From positions 3,782,001-3,846,000 of the forward strand of contig NC_082602.1 in NCBI RefSeq assembly GCF_030936135.1: a DNA stretch of 64,000 nucleotides, read 5' to 3'. Both the position numbers and the translations under genes were made by a program. Below, in pieces: positions 1-12,100 of this stretch (the first letter of the stretch is position 1; each line of letters opens with the position of its first letter). Source of the DNA: Gavia stellata. Taxonomy: Eukaryota > Chordata > Aves > Gaviiformes > Gaviidae. Below the pieces are notes generated by a model. That model was not told the DNA's origin, ran no database searches, and was given only the letters and a program-made list of their open reading frames with translations.

Positions 1-133
1 GCGTCTACTACGTCTACGACGACATCGAGCGCTTGCGGGATGAGCCCCATGCCGTGCGGGTGCAGTGTGAGGAGGACATCCAGGTGACGGAGGAGGTCTA
101 CCGCAGACCCATCTTCCTCCTGCCCTCCTACAG
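1..133 (+). CDS. PALD1: PALD1 visible exon 1 (5' end outside window)
   Basis: The frame is read from position 3 as VYYVYDDIERLRDEP... to LLPSY, ending CAG|GTGCTG with two bases of a split Arg codon. The acceptor lies before the window. It encodes the stretch just before the first phosphatase-like module. Confidence 0.85.
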
Positions 134-3100
134 GTGCTGCCCTTCCTCCTCCTCCTCCTCCTCCTCCTCACACGTGGTCGGTGGCTTTGCTGTTGCAAGC
201 TGGGCTGCTGCTCCTCTTGATGCCCTCTTAAGCCATGTGTCCTCCACCGCGGTGGGGACGAAGCACCCGCCACGGCCCCCTCCTCCTAACGAGGGCTGTC
301 CCCATGCCCGGCAGGTACCACCGGCTGCCCCTGCCCGCTGAGGGAGCCCCTTTGGAGGAGCAGTTCGACGCTTTCATCCGCTTCCTCAGGGTGAGCCGAG
401 GAAAAGCACCCGGTCCGTGGGGCCACGTCGGCTTGGGATTTGCTCCTGTGCCTGAGCAAGCATGCCGCCGCGGGGAGCGTGACTCCCTGAGAGCATCTCC
501 TCCTGCTTTTGGGTTGATGCTGCTTGTTAGAGGATGCCTGCACCCACGGTTGCATCCCATTCCCATTGCTGTAGACCCTGCTGGAGAAGTCCGTGTTGTC
601 CAGCTGCCTGTCCCTACCCCTGGCTGGAGGTGACCATCCCTCGCCACCATCCCTGTGCAGGTGGCTCTTCCCTAAATGGGTTTGGGAGAAAGGATCTGGA
701 TTTGGTGCGAAGGCTTTCGATGACAGAGCTTCTTTTTTTTTTTTTTTTTTTAGCCTGGGAAATCTCCGAGGCTTGGGGACTGGTGGTGGGAACATGTCCG
801 CTGGGGTGGACAGGCCAACTTCTGATGGTGGCTGGGGAGGGCACGGGGCCGGGGGACGCAGCAGGTGGGCTGCCCGTTGCGGTCTCCTGGTCCATCCACC
901 CCATCCCCTGAGCAAGGGGGAGATGCCACCCACCCCTCCGCGCCCGGGCAAGGCCGTCACCTCCACCCTGCCCGTTGTGGTGGCAGACCTGGCTCCCCTG
1001 GACGTCCCTGCGGACCCCATCCCTCTGTCCCTCCCTCCTAGGAGAGCCCCAGCCTGCTGCTGCGGGACCCCGGCAGACCCCCGCCGGCGCTGCTCTTCGG
1101 CTGCCAGACCGGCGTGGGCAGGACCAACTTGGCCATGGCCATGGGCACGCTCGTCCTCCACCACCACCGAGGAGCCGCCCAGAAGCCCGAGTAAGCGGGG
1201 CAGCCCCCAGGGCCAGGGCGGGGGGGGACGCCCGTGCCCCCGGGGCCGGTTTGATCTCCCTCTTCTCCCACCCCAGCCTCCCCCACCCGCCTAAAACATC
1301 TCCCAGGGACAGGCTTCGGGTCATCCAGACCTTCATCGAGATGGTCCCCAAAGGCCAGCAGATAGTCGAGGAGGTAAGGGGGTGCCGGTGACACCCCCGG
1401 TGGGGTGGGTGGGAGGCGGTGAGGTCAGTCCCCCCGCACCCGGGGCTCGCTGAGCCGCTCTCCGCTTTCTCCTCACAAGGTGGACGGTGCCGTCGCCTCC
1501 TGCTCGGAGATGCACGACATGAAGGAAGCCATCTACGAGTACAAGAAGAAGCTGGAAGGGATTGGGGAGGACTATCAGATCCAGGTACGTTAATTAGAGG
1601 GGCGCTCGGATGCAAGGCGCCTGTGCGGGGTAATTTATCGAGCTGTTTTTGCGCGGGGATGAGAAGAATGTAAATTCTGGAAATCCGAAGCTTCCTGTGA
1701 GCTGGAAATTTCCCAGGGACGTGAAAGCTGGAAGGTTGTGGAGCTTCGCTTTTTTTTTTTTTTCTTCCAATTGTTTAAGAGCCATAAAATGGAGCAGGCA
1801 GGGATTTGGGGGGAAAGCTGGCTGTTTTGGGCTTCTCCGCTGCTTCTGGTAGATGACCTTGGGGGCAAATAATATCCCATGCCCTGGTTTCGTCAGCTCT
1901 AAAATTGGAAAATCCATACAAGCCTAGCTGCTGAAAGTCCTTGGGAGTTGGGAGGGATCGTTGCTTAGAGGTTTTCCTGCAAATATAGTCACTCAAGGTC
2001 AAGCTTTTCTATCCGTAGATTATTTTATTTTTCCCCCTCATTGTTTTGAAAAGCCATCAGGGTGGTTTTCCACGCTGGAAAGCCGTCGTCTCCCCTGTCC
2101 GACCGCGGCTCTCCTCGCCGGGTGATGGGTGGATGGAGGGAGAACGCTCAGATGGAAACGCCGCCCCGATCCCAGCCTGCTCGGAGATTAATTTTCCCAT
2201 TTAACGCGCTGAATGCGGAGTGGAAGTGCCAGGGCCGGTTGTAAAGGGCAATCTAAAAAACAGGCGCTGGGCGGCCAAAGCGAATAGGCTGGAGCAGAAA
2301 AGCGCTCTGAAAATGATTAAGTGGGGAAAGAAAACATTTACTGGCGCTTTTTTGGTGGTTGGTGCCAAACCCCAAATTTTACCCCCTTTTTAGGGTGGAT
2401 TTGGGTATGTTCAGTGTGATGGCACATACTCTCTTGTATAGCGGGGGAAGCTTGGGCACGGGGCGGGGGATTTTCCCTGCTGCCTCGAAGCCTTTCCCCG
2501 ACTCTTCCCCGCTGAGGAAGGCTGCTCTATGTCATCCTCGACGCCGGGGAAACAAACGGCCGGGGGACTGCCGTAAATTAGCCACGAGGAGTGTTTATTT
2601 GAAGGCTGCATGGAGCGAGAGCAGGTTTAAACAATGGCGAGGGGCCAGGAAAATGTGCTGGGGGGGAGGATGAGGAGGGGAGAGGGGCTGATGCTCGGCC
2701 ATCGAAAAACTAGCCTGGGCTTGGTAGGGCTGGAGGGGCTGCAGGTGGTACTGGGGGGCTTTGCCGGGTGAGCCGGCGGAGCCCCGCTTGGTTTTGGGGA
2801 GAGGAAGGGCTCTTCTGGGCCCGGCGGAACGATCTCACTCTGGACTGTGGGTTTCTGCCCTGTGTTGGGGGTAAAAGCGGAGATGTAAGTCCTCCCGCGA
2901 TGGTGATGCAGGGGTAGGTGCGTCCTGGCGTGGGATGCTGAGCCGCGGCCGGACCCCTGCGGTACCCGGCTCTTCACAGCTGAAACGCGAGCGGATCATC
3001 CCCCTTTTCATCAAAAGCCTATTTAGGGGGAATATTAAGAGATTCACCTCGGGTGAGAGCGCAGGGCTGGTTTTTATTGCAGGAACCCAAGCGCTCATGG

Positions 3101-6100
3101 AGAAATGCCGCTCTGCCGGCGGTGTCGCCGGCAAACCCGGCCCGGCTCCATCCTCGCAGGTTTTGTTTTGAGCTTCCAGAGCAAAGCCCGGGCCAGATTT
3201 CTCTTGCGAAGAACAAGTAAATATTCACGAGTCAACCACGTAATGTCAGAGGTGTGCAAGCCCGCTCGCCCAGCCCACCCCCGTGCATATACCACCCCAT
3301 CTTATAGGATTTTCCACCGTATCCCGGGCAGGGCATCCCGACGGGCTCCCCAGGGATGCTCGCGGACCCCGTGCTGGGTGCTCCTTTGCCGGTGCCGGCA
3401 TTGCGGGTTCATTTGGGATGCTCGGATGCGCAAACCTTGGCAGCGTGGGGGTGGTTTCCGAATGACGGAAAATCCCGAGGGTTTGAGCTTGTGTCCCCGG
3501 GAGGAGGGAGGTGTGCTGGGGCAAGCGCCTGGTTTGGGGAGGTAGTGATGAAGGTGATGAGGAGGAGAGCTTGCTTGAAGCCGGCTACAGAGGCATCGTG
3601 ATGCTTCTGGGGATGACGGGAGAGAGGAGACACTTGGAAATGAAGGATATTACAGGGCGCGTGGCTTACGTCTCTAATTAATAAGCTCGTCTTGCTCTTA
3701 CTTAAGTTTGTCTAGCATCACCCTTCATTTTGGGGTCTGCCACCCCCCATGAGATGCTGACCCTGGAGTGGGTCCTGGGGTCCCGCTGGGCTCTGAAGGC
3801 AGATGGGGGGGTCCCCAAGAGGTCCCTGACCATTCCTCGCCTTACCCGGAGCGTGGGGCTGGGAGGTGACGTCTCCGGCAGGTTCCCTGCAGCCCTTCCC
3901 ACGGCATCGCTGGCACGGGGACCTCTCTCCTCAGGGATGCCGCCGCCCGAGCATCTCGGAAGGCCACGGAGGTGGCTGGCGTGGGGGCAGGACCTTGCGT
4001 TAACCAGCCCCCTCCTCTTGGCTCTCCCGTTAGCATCTGGACAGTGTATCTCCCTGGGACAGCAACGCCCCTTGGGTCCCGTTGGAAGCGCTCCCGGTGT
4101 GTCCTTGGGCTAAAGGGAAGGTTTTGTTTCAGCCGAAATGCAAATTTATGTCTTTAAGCATCATTTAATGTGGAAAACTTGAAATGCTTCATTTAAAGAA
4201 ACAAAAAAAAAAAAGGGCATCAGAAACTATTCCAGATTGGGTTTTATAGTTTCCCCCCGCCCTTCTCGTTTGAAAGCGGTTTCTTTCCCAACAAACAGCT
4301 TGGTGAAGTTAGCGTGAATGTGCAAAAAATCCTTCTGAGCAGCTTAAGTGGCATTTCTGTCCTCTTTCCCTCAAAATCTGCCGCGTAAAAAAAAAAAATA
4401 CGTCTCAGGCTTGTTTGCTACTTGCTTGTCTCTCTCCTAAGCCAGCCACAACTGAGCAGGTTCAGTGCTTTTTCCCCAGGCTCCCTCTGCTTGGGGCTGC
4501 GGGATGGGTCGGCGTTGGGCATCACGAATCCCACCTGCCTTTGCTTTCAGGGGAGCAGCACCAAAGAGTATTTCCTCCAGAGGACTTTGCAGAGCCTCGA
4601 ACGCTATTTCTACTTGATTGCTTTCAACTACTACCTTCACGAGCAGGTAAAAAAACCTAAAAACCCACCCACCAACCCCAAAGAAACCACCCACCAACCC
4701 CAAAGAAACCACCCACCAACCCCAAAGAACCACCCACCAACCCCAAAGAACCACCCACCAACCCCAAGAAACCACCCACCAACCCCAAAGAAACCACCCA
4801 CCAACCCCAAAGAAACCACCCACCAACCCCAAAGAAACCACCCACCAACCCCAAAGAAACCACCCACCAACCCAAAAAACCCCTCCTTTGCTCTTTTTTT
4901 TTGGCTTCCCTGTGCAGTGGGAGGGAAGGGGGTCTCCATCTCTGAGTTTTTCCCAAGCAAATGTAGTTTTTTTCCGATGGGGTTGTGGGTTGCGTCCGGG
5001 CAGGGGGTGTGAGCCCAGGCTGACGGCGCGTCCCCCCCCTCCCGGCCCCCCGCCGGCAGTACCCCCTGGGCTTTGCCCTCAGCTTCAGCAGGTGGATGTG
5101 CCGGCACCCCGAGCTCTACCGGCTGCAGGCGGAGATGAACTCATCGGAGCTCACTGTCACCGGGGATATCGTCACCAAGGGGACACGAGTGCTGGTGAGT
5201 GCCCATCCTGGATGTAGGGATGGGGCTGGTGGCTCCTCATCGTCCTCTGGGAATGGCACCTTCCTGGGATGCCTGCCCTCCAAGAGGTTTGGTGGGGTGG
5301 GAGAAGCGAGGGGCTTCCCTCTTGTAGGGCAGATGCTGAGTCTTGGGGTCTCTAAGTCCGTGTTGAGGTCTCCAGCTCCATGCTGGGTCTCAGGTCCATG
5401 TCCTGCCTGCATCCTTGGCAAGGATGGGCATGTGGCCAGAGACTCCCCCGTGCTCACGGACGTGTCTCGCCCTGCAGACGAGGTGCTGGAGCACCCCATA
5501 ACATGAGCCTGAGCTGCAAGCCTTGCTGCAGCTTCACCCTTCTCGGTGCTCCTGGGTGGCTGTGGCAGGGGGAAGGAGGCCAGAGCTGTTGGTGGCTTGC
5601 TGCTGCTTTGGCGTGGTGCTGCTGCTTTGGCGTGGTGCTGCTGCTAGAAGAGCATCTCCCACCTTTGAAATGCAGCCATGCGGCTTTGAGCCCCAGCTTG
5701 CTGGGGTTGGAAGGGTTTGGGGACTTCTCCTGAGCGGGGACCATGGGTGAGAGGTGGTGGTGTGCCAGCAACCCCCCCTGCAAACCCGTGGGGAGGAGCT
5801 GCAATGCCGGGGGGACACCCTTTGCCCGGGCTTTGCTCCGCTGCAGGTGGCGGACGAGCGCTTCTGCCCGGACGTGCTGAGTACCGCCAAGGAGATGAGC
5901 GTGGCCAACTTCCGACGGGTGCCCAAGATGCCCGTCTATGGGACGGCGCAGCCCAGCTCCAAGGTGAGGCCCACGCACCCTGCAACGGGCAGGGTCGCCC
6001 GCAACGGGCTCCCAGCCCTCCCCATCACCCTTGCTGCCCCTTCCCCTAGACCCTGGGGAGCGTCCTGCGGTACCTGACGGACGCCAAGAGGAAGCACGCC

Positions 6101-9100
6101 CGCATCGTCTGGATCAACCTCCGGGAAGAAGCCGTCCTGGAAGGGAACGAGCAGATCTATACGCTGCGGGAGCCCGGGCACCTGGAGGAGCTGATCCCCG
6201 TGCCCGCCACCTCGCCCCAGCAGCTGGAGGTGAGCTCTTCCTGCCGGGGGGTGCGGGGGGCAGCGGGGGTCCTGCCTGTCCATCAAGGGCTGATCTCCCC
6301 CTCCCAGGAGCCCTCGTGGGCGATGTCTGCAGGCGTTGATAGTCCCTCACCCCCTGGAGCTGCCTGTTTTGGTGTTTTTCTTTTGGCAATGATGGTCATA
6401 TTGGGTGCCGCACTTGGCTTGTGCCTTCCGTGTCTGCCGGAGGCTGGGGACAGCCCAGCTGATGCGAAACCAGGTGGTTGACCCGCTCTTTATCGTACTG
6501 CGAAAATCAAGGAGTCCTCCTGGCTTCACTGTCACTGCGTAAGAGTTTGCAAAGGCAGAGCAAAGTGGAGATCCTCCCCTGAAGAATTTATAGCACAGCT
6601 TGAAAGCGAGGGTAAAAGGCACCCGGGGAAAGGCGAGCCGATGTTCCCAGCTGGGTTTCCGGAGGAGATGGAGGAGCTTGGCTGCCAGCAGCAGCGCGGC
6701 TGCGCAGAGGAGCTGCCCGGGGTGGTGGGAGATGATGCTCCTGAGGCTCCCATCAAGCACGGTGGGGACTGTGGTCCTGGGCTGAAGCGGTGGCCAGGAC
6801 TCGGTGTGGGGTTTTGAGCTGGCTGCGGGGTGTTTAAGAGGGATGTCGGCCTGCATCTAAAAAATATAATTAAAATCCTGAAAAAACTAAGAGGAGCGGG
6901 TCTTATGGTAAGGGTTTCTCCATCCTCTGCAGAAACTAGAGGCTACCCTGAAGGGCGACCTGCTGAAGTGCCAGAAGTGGCTGGAGGTCTACCTGGAGAC
7001 GGAGAAGCAGATGAAGATGTTCAAGAGCTGCCTGACCACGCAGGAGATATTCAGCCAGCAGAAGAATGCCTGCCAGGGGCTGACCTACCGCCGCATCCCC
7101 ATCCCCGACTTCTGCGCTCCCAAGGAGCAGGTACCCCGGGGATGGGAGGGTGCCGCCTCCTTCCCGAGCCGTCCCCACTGCCGCAGGGCCAATGTCACTT
7201 GGGTGCTCGGTGCCACTTGGCACAAGGGAGCAAAGCTGTGGTGGCATGCCCCGGGCTGGGTGTGGGGTGCTTGCAGCCCCCTGCCTTCGCTGGGGCAGGG
7301 AGGGTCCCCGGGAGACTCTGCGTGGAGACCCTGGGTGCTTTCAGCAAGCCAGGGATGAAGGGGAGCTGCTGGGCTAGATCTGGCAGCAAGGAGCTGGGAA
7401 TTTTAACCTGGAAGCCGTGGGAGAGGGGGGGATCCCAGAGTGGGGAAGGCAGGTGGGCAGCCCGTGCTGACCCGTGGTGGGCTGCACCCACAAAAACCCA
7501 CCGGCTTCGCCCCCGGCAGGACTTTGACCGGCTACTGGAGGCGATGAAGAGTGCCCTGGCCGAGGACTCGCGGGCAGCCTTCGTGTTCAACTGCTCCAGC
7601 GGCCGGGGCAGGACCACCACGGCCATGGTCATCGCTGTCCTCACCCTTTGGCACTTCAACGTGGGTACCGGGGTCTGCAGCTCCCCCCCGGAGCGGGGGC
7701 TGCCGGGGAAGCTCAGCACAGCCCGCAGCAGCTGTGGCACGATGGGAGAGCTAAAAGGAGCGTGGGGTGGGCTGCGGGGGGTGGATGCTGGTTCGTTGGC
7801 CTCTTGCTGTGCCTAGCCCCCAACGAGCTCAAGGAGAAGTGTGGGTGCATCCCTGGTGAGCCTTTATCCCGTTCCTGAGAGCTCCCACCCCTGGACGAAG
7901 GGTTAAGTTCAGGAGAGACATCGGACCCCCTTGCAGCGCGGATGGGCATAAAAGTTTGGGCTTCTCTGTTCGTGCAGAGGAGAGGTGGAGGATGCCTGGG
8001 GTCCTGGTGGGTTGAGTTTGGGGTCTGCATTTCTGCTCAGCTTGTTGGGCAGCCCCTAACGCACGGTCCTCTGACTGCTCCAGGGCATCCCCGAGATGAG
8101 CGAGGAGGAAATCGTGAGCGTGCCTGACGCCAAGTACACCAAAGGGGAGTTCGAGGTGGGTCCTTGGGCCTGACTCCGTTTCAGCATCCCCCACTGAACC
8201 CACTCCTTGCTACCTTAGCCACAGCGGCTTGTTTGGAGGGGCCGGGTCCTCTCCCGGGCAGGGATGGAGCAGGTTGAGGTGAGGAGGCACCCGGTGAAAC
8301 CCCTGCCGCTTCTGCCCATGCTCCAGGTGGTGATGAAGGTGGTCCAGCTCCTGCCCGATGGTCACCGGATGAAGAAGGAGGTGGACATGGCCCTGGACAC
8401 TGTCAGCGAGACCATGACGCCCATGCACTACCACCTCCGAGAAATCATCATCTGCACCTACCGGCAGGTGAGCGGCACCTGCGTGTCCTCTTCCCATCGG
8501 CACGGGTCCCTTGCACCCGGTCCCAGAGGGTGCAGCCGGGCTCCGGGACCAGCCCTGCTGAAGCTGGGTGGTTTGCTGAGCTTGAAGCTTTCTGGCATGT
8601 CACCAGAGAGGTGCCAAGGCTCTTTTGGTCATGGTCATCTGGGGCCGTCTTGCATCCTGTGCCGTCCCGCATCCCACCTGTCTGGTGCCATCCTGTATCC
8701 CAGCCAGCATCCCGACCAGCATCCTGCCTGTCTGGTGCCATCCCACATCCTGCCTAGCATCCCACCTACCTGGCACAGTCCCGCGTCCTGCAGCATCCCG
8801 CATGCCACCCAGCATCCTGCCTGTCTGGTGCCATCTCACATCCCACCCAGCATCCTACCACCCTGCATTCCACCCCATCCTGCATCCCACCCAGCATCCC
8901 CCCCCATCTGGTGCCATCCCGCATCCCACCCAGCATCCTGCCCATCTGGCACCATCCTGCTATCCCACCCAGCATCCTGCCATCCTGCATCCCACCCAGC
9001 GTACCCCCGTCTGGTGCCATCCCACATCCCACCCAGCATCCTGCTCATCTGGCACCATCCTGCATTCCACCCAGCATCCCACCACCCTGCATTCCGCCAC

Positions 9101-12100
9101 ATCCCACATCCTACCCAGCATTCCCCCCATCTGGTGCCATCCCGCATCCCACCCAGCATCCTGCTCGACTGGCACTGTCCTGCATCCCACCCCATCTCCT
9201 GCATCCCACCCAGCATCTCCCCTGTCGTTGTCACGCATCCCACCCAGCATCCTGCTCACCTGGCACCACCCTGCATCCCACCCAGCATCCCGCCCGTCTG
9301 TTGTTGTCCCGCATCCCACCCTGCATCCTGCTCACCTGGCACCGTCCAGCATCCCACCCCATCCCGCATCCCACCCAGCATCCTGCCCGTCTGGCACCGT
9401 CCCGCATCCCACCCAGCATCCTGCCATCCTGCATCCCACCCAGCATCCCCCATCCTGCCTCCCACACAGCATCCCGCCTGTCTAGTGTGGTCCTGCATCC
9501 CACCCAGCATGCTGCTCACCTGGCAGTGTCCTGCATCCCACCCCATCCCGCATCCCACCCAGCATCCCCCCCTCTGTTGTTGTCATGCATCCCACCCAGC
9601 ATCCTGCTCACCTGGCACTGTCCCACATCCCACCCCATTCCACATCCCACCCAGCATCCCGCCCGTCTGGCACTGCCCCGCATCTCACCCAGCATCCCGC
9701 CCGTCTGGTGTGGTCCTGCATCCCACCCTGCATCCCGCTCATCTGGCACCGTCCAGCATCCCGCCACCCCGCATCCCGCCACCCCGCATCCCACCCCGCA
9801 TCCTGCCACCCCTCATCCCATCCCACCCCGCATCCCGACCGTCCAGCGGCGCGCAGCCGGCAGAGGGCAGGGCTGGTCCATCCCGCTTCGCTCCCAGCCC
9901 CGAAGGCTCCTCCGGCTCCTCCGAGCTCGGGAGGGCACCCACCCACCCTTGGGAGGGCACCCACCCTTGGGAGGGCACCCACCCGTGCCCACGCAGGAGG
10001 CGTCCCGTGGCCAGCCAAGCCCACGGACTGCAGCCCGGTTTTAGGTGGGAGCTTCTGTGCAGCTGATGAAGGGGAGAAAGGATAATTTTGTTTAGATTTT
10101 TGGGGGTTTTATTTTGTTTTTAAGCTGTGCAACTATTTCATGGGGCTTCGGAAGGGCTGAGCTCGGGGCTCGGCATCATCCCCACCCGGGCTGGATCGAC
10201 CCACGTCCCCGACAGCGATGATCTTGCCCGCAGCTGCCATCGACCCCTGTTTTCAATTAGTGGCTGTGAACGATTAACCGGGGGAAGAAAACACAAAGCA
10301 TTTAATCACCCCATACCATCCGTATCTCCCCGGGTTTATGGGTTCCTCCGTGTTTTTTTGGGGCTGGGAGAGAAAACCTCGGCTCTGTGGGCTGAGCCGC
10401 TGGGGACTGGATATTTGCAGCAATAGCTCCTGTGAAATTATTGAGGATAAGTAATTTTATTTCATTTTTTTTCCCCGCCTTTATGCATTATGGGGAGGTG
10501 GCCACGTGGCCGGTGGGAAGTCTCACCTACTTTATTGTGTGCTTTGCTGCTGCGGAGCGAAAAATTCTGCCGTGCTAAATGAGCGGCTGCCCGCTTCTGG
10601 ATTTAATTATGCTCGCCGGTGACCCCGCGTGATCCCCCGCCTTGCTGCTGGCTCCCGCTCTCCCTGTCTCTAGGCTCAGCCTTGGGGGGGTCCCGGGAGG
10701 AAGATCCCAGCGGAGCAGCATCGCCGGGCTGCTCCCGGTGTGGTGGTGGTTTTGTTTTCCGAAGACAATTCCCGCGACCTCCTTGCCTCTCTTCCCGGCG
10801 CTTGGCCGTCGGGACCAGCACGTGGGTGTTCCTGGGCCGTATCCTGTTTCCGGGCCGGCCGCATCCAGCTCGCCTTGGCAGCCCTGTGGGAAAGCGAGAT
10901 AAGGAGGGAATCATCCGCTTCCCCTGCACCCTTTGCCCTAGGAGGAGCCTTTCGTTGCCGCCGGCGTTTTGCATTTCCCTCTCGGCTGCTCCATCCATCC
11001 CCTTGGATTTGGCTGGGCTGGAGGGATGCACGTGCAAACGCTTTAATTTTTATTGATACTTTTTTTCCCCGCAATGATGGGCAGCTTGAAGAAGAGAATT
11101 ACGGGAATTGTATCGTCTAGGCATTGCCATAATGGACTTTTCATTAAGCCCTGCTTAGTGATAGGATAATAAAATGATACGTAATAGGGCAATGTGATAA
11201 AAATTAAATAGGATAATATGCTAAAAATAAATAAGGTAATGTAATAAAATGTTACATAATAGGGCAATACGATAAAAATTAAATAGGATAATATGCTAAA
11301 AATAAATAGGATAATGTAATAAAATGATACATAATAGGACAATATGGTAAAAATTAAATAGGATGATATGCTAAAAATAAATAGGATAATGTAATAAAAT
11401 GATACATAATAGGACAATACAATAAAAATTAAGTAGGATAATATGCTAAAAATAAATAAGGTAATGTAATAAAATGTTACATAATAGGGCAATACGATAA
11501 AAATTAAATAGGATAATATGCTAAAAATAGAGACGATCATGTAATAAAATGATACGTAATAGGGCAATACGATAAAAATTAAATAGGATAATATGCTAAA
11601 AATAAATAGGGTCATGTAATAAAATGATACGTAATAGGGCAATACAATAAAAATTAAATAGGATAATATGCTAAAAATAAGTAGGATCATGTAATAAAAT
11701 GACACATAATAGGGCAATATAATAAAAAATAAATAGGATAATATAATAAAAGGATAAATAATAGGATAATATAATAAAAAAGAAATAGGATAATAGAATA
11801 ACATGATCAATAATGGGATAATAGGATCTGCTCTCTGCAAATACTGGCACGTAGGTGTGGAGGAGACACCTTTTCCGAGGGCAGCACCGCTTGCCTGGTG
11901 CCGCCACGAGCAGGGCTGCAAACGGCTTGAAGAAACCCCGATTTTTCCGAAGCCCACGGGTGGGAATGTTTGCATGCCGTGGCAGCGAGCGGCCGGGGAG
12001 GGCCCTAGAGAAAGCGGAGCGGGCTCATCCCTGCGGCGGGTGGATTGGCGCTGACACCAGAGCGAGGAATTGCTGCCCTTTTGGGATGGTCTGTGGGGTA

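Noticed and set aside
733..760. T-run plus TAG as a cryptic PALD1 acceptor
   Set aside because: The following sequence has no matching paladin residues, and the flanking exons join in frame without it.
286..1615. Long minus-strand frames
   Set aside because: Antisense shadows of GC-rich PALD1 exons and introns.
4437..5107. Minus-strand Gly/Trp/Val-rich repeat proteins
   Set aside because: They are translations of the 21-22 bp minisatellite and continue across real exons on the other strand.
8264..10066. 600-residue plus-strand open frame rich in His, Pro and Ser
   Set aside because: Apart from the real exon at 8327-8467 it is a stop-free minisatellite; frames are also open on the other strand.
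11043..11975. 310-residue minus-strand hydrophobic frame that looks like a membrane protein
   Set aside because: Tyr/Ile/Phe repeats are produced by the AT-rich 75-bp minisatellite.
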